Shown here one piece after another: positions 5,126 through 8,427 of a DNA stretch of 8,427 nt. Numbering within the stretch: position 1 is the stretch's first letter; each line of letters begins with the position of its first letter. The translations under genes and the position numbers were made by a program. The notes beneath the pieces are model-generated. The model was not told the origin of the DNA. It ran no database searches and worked only from the letters and a program-made list of their open reading frames with translations. The DNA comes from Dehalococcoidia bacterium. Lineage in GTDB: Bacteria; Chloroflexota; Dehalococcoidia; Dehalococcoidales; RBG-16-60-22. The DNA is taken from NCBI GenBank assembly GCA_004375725.1, contig SOKS01000056.1, forward strand, positions 1 through 8,427, read 5' to 3'.

Positions 5126-6445
5126 ATGTCTGACATTCATCCTTTTCGCGGTGTCCGTTATAACCAGACGATAATACGTGACCTGGCACGGGTAGTCTGC
5201 CCGCCTTACGATATCATCCCTCCGCATATGCAGTCGGCGCTCTATGAGCGCAGTGAGCACAATTTCATCCGGCTTGAGCATGCGCGGAGCCTGCCTCAGG
5301 ATACTGCTTCGGAAAATAAATACACCCGCTCCGCATCTACGCTGGCACATTGGCTGGCGCAGGGGATTCTCACGGTTGATGAAGCCCCGGCCGTTTACCT
5401 CCATGACCACTATTTTCCGTATCAGGGCCAGGAATACCGAAGGCGAGGCATTATCGCGTTGGTCAGGCTGGAAGAGTGGGACCGGCGGGTGATACGTCCT
5501 CACGAGGGTACGCTGGCCAATCCCAAAAGTGACCGGCTTGCGCTACTGCGCGCGCTCCAGGCCGATACCAGCTCCATCCTGGCCCTCTTTGAAGACGCCG
5601 ACCAGCGAATTGCTTCCGTACTGACCGCCAAGGAGAAGGACGAACCCCTGATTCATTTCAGCACCGACTCCGGTGAAAAACACCTTCTTTGGGCTATCAC
5701 TGAAGCGGATATGCTCGCTCAAATACAGCGGAACCTGGCCCATCAGCCCCTCTATATTGCCGACGGGCACCATCGCTATGAGAGCGCTCTGGCCTATCGG
5801 CAGGAACAACATAAGAAACCGGTAAAAACCTCAAGGGACGAGGGTTTCGATTTCGTGATGATGACGCTCGTTGATTTCGCCGATCCCGGCCTGGTTATCC
5901 TGCCACTACACAGACTGGTACGTGGTTTACCGGCAAAAAAGCTGGACAATATCCGGAACGGACTGAGTTCATTCTTTCAGATTCAGGACCTGCCGTTCGA
6001 CTCGCCTGATGTCTGGTCAAAGGTGAATGCCTTTTTAACTGAGGAGGCGGGTCAGGAAAATATCGCTCTTATCGGGACGAGCGGTAAGAATCTCTTACTG
6101 CTGAAACCGCGTGATTTTGCATCGCTGAAAAAGTTCCTGCCCGGCTCTCGCTCGGAACAGTACCAGAGGCTGACCGTCAGTATTCTGGACCACGTTATTC
6201 TGGAGAAACTGTTAGGCCTGAAATTGGAGCGGGAGGCGGCGGCGCTGGCCTACAGCTACGACCAATTAGATGCGGCAAATATGGTTCTCAGTGGAGAATA
6301 CCAGATGGCGTTCCTGATAAGCCCGATAAAGGCAGACGTTATCAAGAGGATTGCTGATGTCGGCGACCGGATGCCCAGAAAGTCAACCTACTTTTATCCC
6401 AAGCTGCCTTCGGGACTGGTATTCTACCGGATGGCAGATAATTAA
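5126..6445 (+). CDS. DUF1015 family protein, function unknown
   Basis: This 439-residue protein belongs to the DUF1015 family by length and motifs. It opens MSDIHPFRGVRYN. It then shows VVCPPYDII (23-31), HNFIRLEH (45-52), HEGT at 126-129 followed by NPKSDRL, and ADGHHRYESALAYR with DGHHR at 213-217. The frame is open to an ATG at 5096, but family members begin at the MSDI/MADI position, so ATG 5126 is the better start; its SD (GGGA at 5113-5116) is weak. No signal peptide or membrane segment is visible, so it is probably cytoplasmic. The DGHHR motif resembles that of ParB/sulfiredoxin-fold serine kinases such as SerK and SbnI, and I recall family members lying beside serine-synthesis genes in other bacteria. 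A small-molecule kinase role is therefore possible but unproven, and no serine gene is visible here. It is divergent from the hydrolase gene and probably monocistronic. Confidence 0.85.
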   Translation: MSDIHPFRGVRYNQTIIRDLARVVCPPYDIIPPHMQSALYERSEHNFIRLEHARSLPQDTASENKYTRSASTLAHWLAQGILTVDEAPAVYLHDHYFPYQGQEYRRRGIIALVRLEEWDRRVIRPHEGTLANPKSDRLALLRALQADTSSILALFEDADQRIASVLTAKEKDEPLIHFSTDSGEKHLLWAITEADMLAQIQRNLAHQPLYIADGHHRYESALAYRQEQHKKPVKTSRDEGFDFVMMTLVDFADPGLVILPLHRLVRGLPAKKLDNIRNGLSSFFQIQDLPFDSPDVWSKVNAFLTEEAGQENIALIGTSGKNLLLLKPRDFASLKKFLPGSRSEQYQRLTVSILDHVILEKLLGLKLEREAAALAYSYDQLDAANMVLSGEYQMAFLISPIKADVIKRIADVGDRMPRKSTYFYPKLPSGLVFYRMADN

Positions 6446-6452
6446 CGCATTG

Positions 6453-6470
6453 CTAAACCGTTTTGTTTAG
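6453..6470. promoter_or_regulatory. Inverted repeat abutting the ribF promoter -35 (candidate operator)
   Basis: CTAAAC (6453-6458) and GTTTAG (6465-6470) form a perfect 6-base inverted repeat with a 6-base spacer. It ends exactly where the TTGACG -35 begins at 6471. It is A/T-rich with no following T tract, so it looks more like a protein-binding site than a terminator. Confidence 0.4.
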
Positions 6471-6500
6471 TTGACGCTTTAGCCAGGCTTATGCTACCAT
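6471..6500 (+). promoter_or_regulatory. Distal promoter upstream of ribF-tyrS
   Basis: TTGACG (6471-6476) is 18 bases from TACCAT (6495-6500), which has the TGC extension of an extended -10. The predicted start near 6507 is about 22 bases before a terminator hairpin, so without read-through it would make an RNA of only about 45 bases. Confidence 0.55.
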
Positions 6501-6528
6501 AGAGACGTTTCAGAAAGCTGGCCAACAC

Positions 6529-6552
6529 GGGGGTTGCACGGAGCCCCCTTTT
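6529..6552 (+). terminator. Intrinsic terminator between the DUF1015 gene and ribF
   Basis: GGGGGTT (6529-6535) pairs with AGCCCCC (6542-6548), 7 pairs with one G-U, around a 6-base loop. TTTT (6549-6552) and CATTTTAT follow. The GC-rich stem and T tract make it a good Rho-independent terminator. It can end the DUF1015 transcript, and it also interrupts transcription from the promoter at 6471-6500. Confidence 0.75.
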
Positions 6553-6579
6553 CATTTTATCCTTGTAGTAGGCTATATT
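6551..6579 (+). promoter_or_regulatory. Possible proximal ribF promoter
   Basis: TTCATT (6551-6556, weak) is 17 bases from TATATT (6574-6579, 5/6). It lies after the terminator and would start near 6586, giving a short leader that holds the SD AGGGA (6602-6606). This would let ribF be transcribed independently of the hairpin. Confidence 0.35.
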
Positions 6580-6614
6580 TAAGCAAAAGGTAATTACTGA
6601 CAGGGAAAAAGACG

Positions 6615-7547
6615 ATGCTGGTCGACGAAGAGTTAGCCCGGTTCTCATCAGATAAAGACACGCTCCTTGCCGTTGGTGTGTTTGACGGCGTGCACCTCGG
6701 TCACAAACATCTGATTTCACAGCTGGTGGGCAAGGCAGAGCAGGAGAATTCACTTAGCGGGGTAGTAACGTTTCGACAGCACCCCCAGGAGGTGCTGCAC
6801 CCTGATATCAAGTTGCCGTTTCTTACCGACCTTGCGGAGAGAGAAAAACTGCTCAGAAATGAAGGGGTGGATATTATCGTTCCCCTTACCTTTACCGCTG
6901 AGACTTCCCGGCTTAGCGCACACGATTTTATCGCCCTGCTCAAAAAACACCTGCGTATGCGTGGTATAGTAATCGGGCCGGACTTTGCGCTGGGTAAAAA
7001 ACGAGCCGGTAACGTGGACGCTCTCGGTACATTAGGGCGTGAGCTGGGATTCAGTGTTACCGTGGTGCCTCCGGTGGTAATCGATGGAGAGATTGTGAGC
7101 AGTACCGCCATCAGACAGGCTCTGGCGGATGGAGATGTGCACAGAGTTCGCCGACTGGCCGGCCGCGGCTTCAGCCTCCGTGGTCACGTTGTCGCCGGTG
7201 CCGGGCGGGGAGCGGCGCTGGGATTTCCGACCGCCAACCTGGAGCCTAATCCAGAACAGGCCCTGCCCGCAGACGGGGTCTATGCCAGCCGGGCGGGCAT
7301 TAACGGAAAAGATTTCCTCTCCTTGACGAATATAGGTACCAAGCCCACCTTCGGTGACAAAAGGCGAGCGGTGGAGATATATATAGTAGACTATCAGGGC
7401 GACCTCTACGGGCATGAAATACAGGTCGAGTTTGTGGAGCGACTGCGCCGGGAGAAGAGATTTAATAGCGTGGCAGAGCTGAAAAAGCAGATGACCGAAG
7501 ATGTGAAACGAGGCGTTGCCATACTAAGTGCTAAAATTGGAAGGTAA
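6615..7547 (+). CDS. ribF: Bifunctional riboflavin kinase / FAD synthetase
   Basis: RibF converts riboflavin to FMN and then to FAD using ATP, in the cytoplasm. The 310-residue length is normal. The N-terminal FMN adenylyltransferase domain has GVFDGVHLGH with the HLGH nucleotide-binding motif at 27-30. It continues with TFRQHP (52-57), GPDFALGKKRAGN (121-133) and VSSTAIRQAL (161-170). The C-terminal flavokinase domain starts near residue 183, with GRGAALGFPTANL (197-209) carrying the PTAN Mg-ATP motif. DGVYAS, NIGTKPTFG and a VEIYIVDY segment with the catalytic-base glutamate follow; family members usually have histidine where this protein has the tyrosine two residues after that glutamate. 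The ATG at 6615 has AGGGA 8 bases upstream. tyrS starts 2 bases after its stop, so the two are an operon. No FMN riboswitch is visible in the leader. Confidence 0.96.
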   Translation: MLVDEELARFSSDKDTLLAVGVFDGVHLGHKHLISQLVGKAEQENSLSGVVTFRQHPQEVLHPDIKLPFLTDLAEREKLLRNEGVDIIVPLTFTAETSRLSAHDFIALLKKHLRMRGIVIGPDFALGKKRAGNVDALGTLGRELGFSVTVVPPVVIDGEIVSSTAIRQALADGDVHRVRRLAGRGFSLRGHVVAGAGRGAALGFPTANLEPNPEQALPADGVYASRAGINGKDFLSLTNIGTKPTFGDKRRAVEIYIVDYQGDLYGHEIQVEFVERLRREKRFNSVAELKKQMTEDVKRGVAILSAKIGR

Positions 7548-7549
7548 AT

Positions 7550-8427
7550 ATGAAAGGCCAGGTAAGGAAAATCGCTGAGCAGGAACAAAATCTCCTTCTG
7601 CGACGAGGAGTAGCCGAGATCATCGTGGAGAATGAAATGATTGAGCTGCTCCGCTCCGGCAAAAAATTAAGATTGAAGGAGGGGTTCGACCCCAGTTTCC
7701 CTGATATTCACCTCGGTCACATGGTGTCGCTCCGGAAGCTGCGCCAGTTTCAGGAGCTTGGCCATCAGGTGGTGCTCATCGTGGCCGACTGGACGGCCCG
7801 GATCGGCGACCCGAGCGGCGTTTCGGCAACCCGCCCGATGCTCACCGTGGAACAGGTAAAGGCTAATGCCCAGACCTATATGGAGCAATTCTTCAAGGTG
7901 GTGGATAAGGGAAAAACCGAGGTGAGGTGGCAGAGCGAGTGGTTCGACAAATTCACCCTCACCGAGGTTATTCAGCTGACCAGCAAATTTACCGTTGCCC
8001 AGTTTCTGGCACGCGATGATTTTAATACCAGATATAATGCCGGGCAACCGATTGCGTTGACCGAGTTTATGTACCCCCTGCTCCAGGCCTATGATTCGGT
8101 GGCAATAGAGGCAGACGTCGAGTTCGGCGGCATCGACCAGAAGTTTAATTTCCTGGTGGGAAGGGACCTGCAGTCCATGCTGGGGCAGCGACCCCAGCAG
8201 TGCTTTATGACGCCGCTCCTGGTGGGCACCGACGGCAGCCAGAAGATGAGCAAGAGCCTGGGTAACTACATCGGCGTGACCGAGCCATCTTACACAATAT
8301 ATGGCAAGGTAATGTCCATTCCTGACGACCTGATTATCCAGTATTTTGAGCTGGTGACCGATGTGCCGGATAAAGAGCTTGAGGAATTCAGGCAGGCACT
8401 GAAAAACAATGCGGTCAATCCGATGGA
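7550..8427 (+). CDS. tyrS: Tyrosyl-tRNA synthetase (3'-truncated by window edge)
   Basis: This class I synthetase activates tyrosine with ATP and loads it on tRNA-Tyr. The frame is open from ATG 7550 to the window end (292 full codons). The family usually has about 400 residues, so the C-terminal tRNA-binding (S4-like) part is missing from view. Visible signatures are GFDPSFPDIHLGH, with HLGH (the HIGH motif) at 54-57, and RKLRQFQELGH. ARIGDPSG and TRPMLT follow, then MYPLLQAYDSVAIEADVEFGG in the tyrosine pocket, and KMSKS at 232-236. The form resembles the TyrZ-like bacterial subgroup. GGAAGG (7539-7544), overlapping the end of ribF 5 bases upstream, is a good SD. The 2-base gap to ribF implies co-transcription and probable translational coupling. 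No T-box leader is present, as expected for a gene inside an operon. Confidence 0.96.
   Translation, partial: MKGQVRKIAEQEQNLLLRRGVAEIIVENEMIELLRSGKKLRLKEGFDPSFPDIHLGHMVSLRKLRQFQELGHQVVLIVADWTARIGDPSGVSATRPMLTVEQVKANAQTYMEQFFKVVDKGKTEVRWQSEWFDKFTLTEVIQLTSKFTVAQFLARDDFNTRYNAGQPIALTEFMYPLLQAYDSVAIEADVEFGGIDQKFNFLVGRDLQSMLGQRPQQCFMTPLLVGTDGSQKMSKSLGNYIGVTEPSYTIYGKVMSIPDDLIIQYFELVTDVPDKELEEFRQALKNNAVNPM

Noticed and set aside
6501..6614. FMN riboswitch ahead of ribF
   Set aside because: The leader is only about 110 bases and lacks the conserved multi-helix RFN consensus; only a simple terminator hairpin is seen.
7667..8047. 126-codon minus-strand open frame within tyrS
   Set aside because: Antisense to clear TyrS sequence including the HLGH region, so it is a by-product of codon bias.
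1..8427. Mobile elements, CRISPR arrays, tRNA or rRNA genes
   Set aside because: No transposase or integrase-like protein, spaced direct repeats or tRNA-like cloverleaf was seen; the gaps are short and hold only promoter and hairpin elements.

Overview
The window looks like an ordinary housekeeping stretch of a bacterial chromosome of moderate GC content (mid-50s percent by eye). Long genes are tightly packed, all gaps are under 180 bases, and there is no sign of mobile DNA, tRNA, rRNA or CRISPR. The mix of a stand-alone ThiD2-type thiamin kinase, a translin-family protein, a membrane pyrophosphatase of the K+-dependent type, and a DUF1015 protein suggests Chloroflexota, most likely Dehalococcoidia or a relative. 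That placement is inferred from gene content and general sequence feel, not from a search.

Layout, left to right. (1) A forward cluster: rnhB (RNase HII, its 5' end cut off by the window), a YraN-family nuclease-fold protein, a 140-residue ThiD2 protein, and a 213-residue translin/Trax-family protein. (2) A 143-base gap with a good sigma70-type promoter followed by a terminator-like hairpin, then hppA, the membrane proton- or sodium-pumping pyrophosphatase. (3) Convergent to hppA, a glyoxalase-II-like metallo-beta-lactamase-fold hydrolase on the minus strand. (4) A divergent intergenic region with promoter candidates on both strands, a perfect inverted repeat between them, and a hairpin in the minus-strand leader. 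(5) A DUF1015-family protein on the plus strand. (6) A 169-base gap with an inverted repeat, a promoter, a terminator hairpin and a possible second promoter, then the ribF-tyrS pair. tyrS is cut off by the right edge of the window.

Functionally the window holds RNA/DNA-processing enzymes (RNase HII, YraN, the Trax-like protein), cofactor enzymes (ThiD2 for thiamin; RibF for FMN and FAD), energy conservation (HppA), tyrosyl-tRNA charging (TyrS) and two proteins of unassigned substrate (the metallo-hydrolase and DUF1015). Nothing here is an obvious defence or secondary-metabolite system. Two things deserve a second look. One is the bacterial translin/Trax-family protein, which keeps an acidic-residue pattern like that of the Trax RNase active site. 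The other is a recurring promoter - terminator-like hairpin - gene arrangement ahead of hppA, the metallo-hydrolase gene and ribF, which suggests leader attenuation or short leader RNAs. All promoter and hairpin calls were made by eye, without folding software or transcript data.
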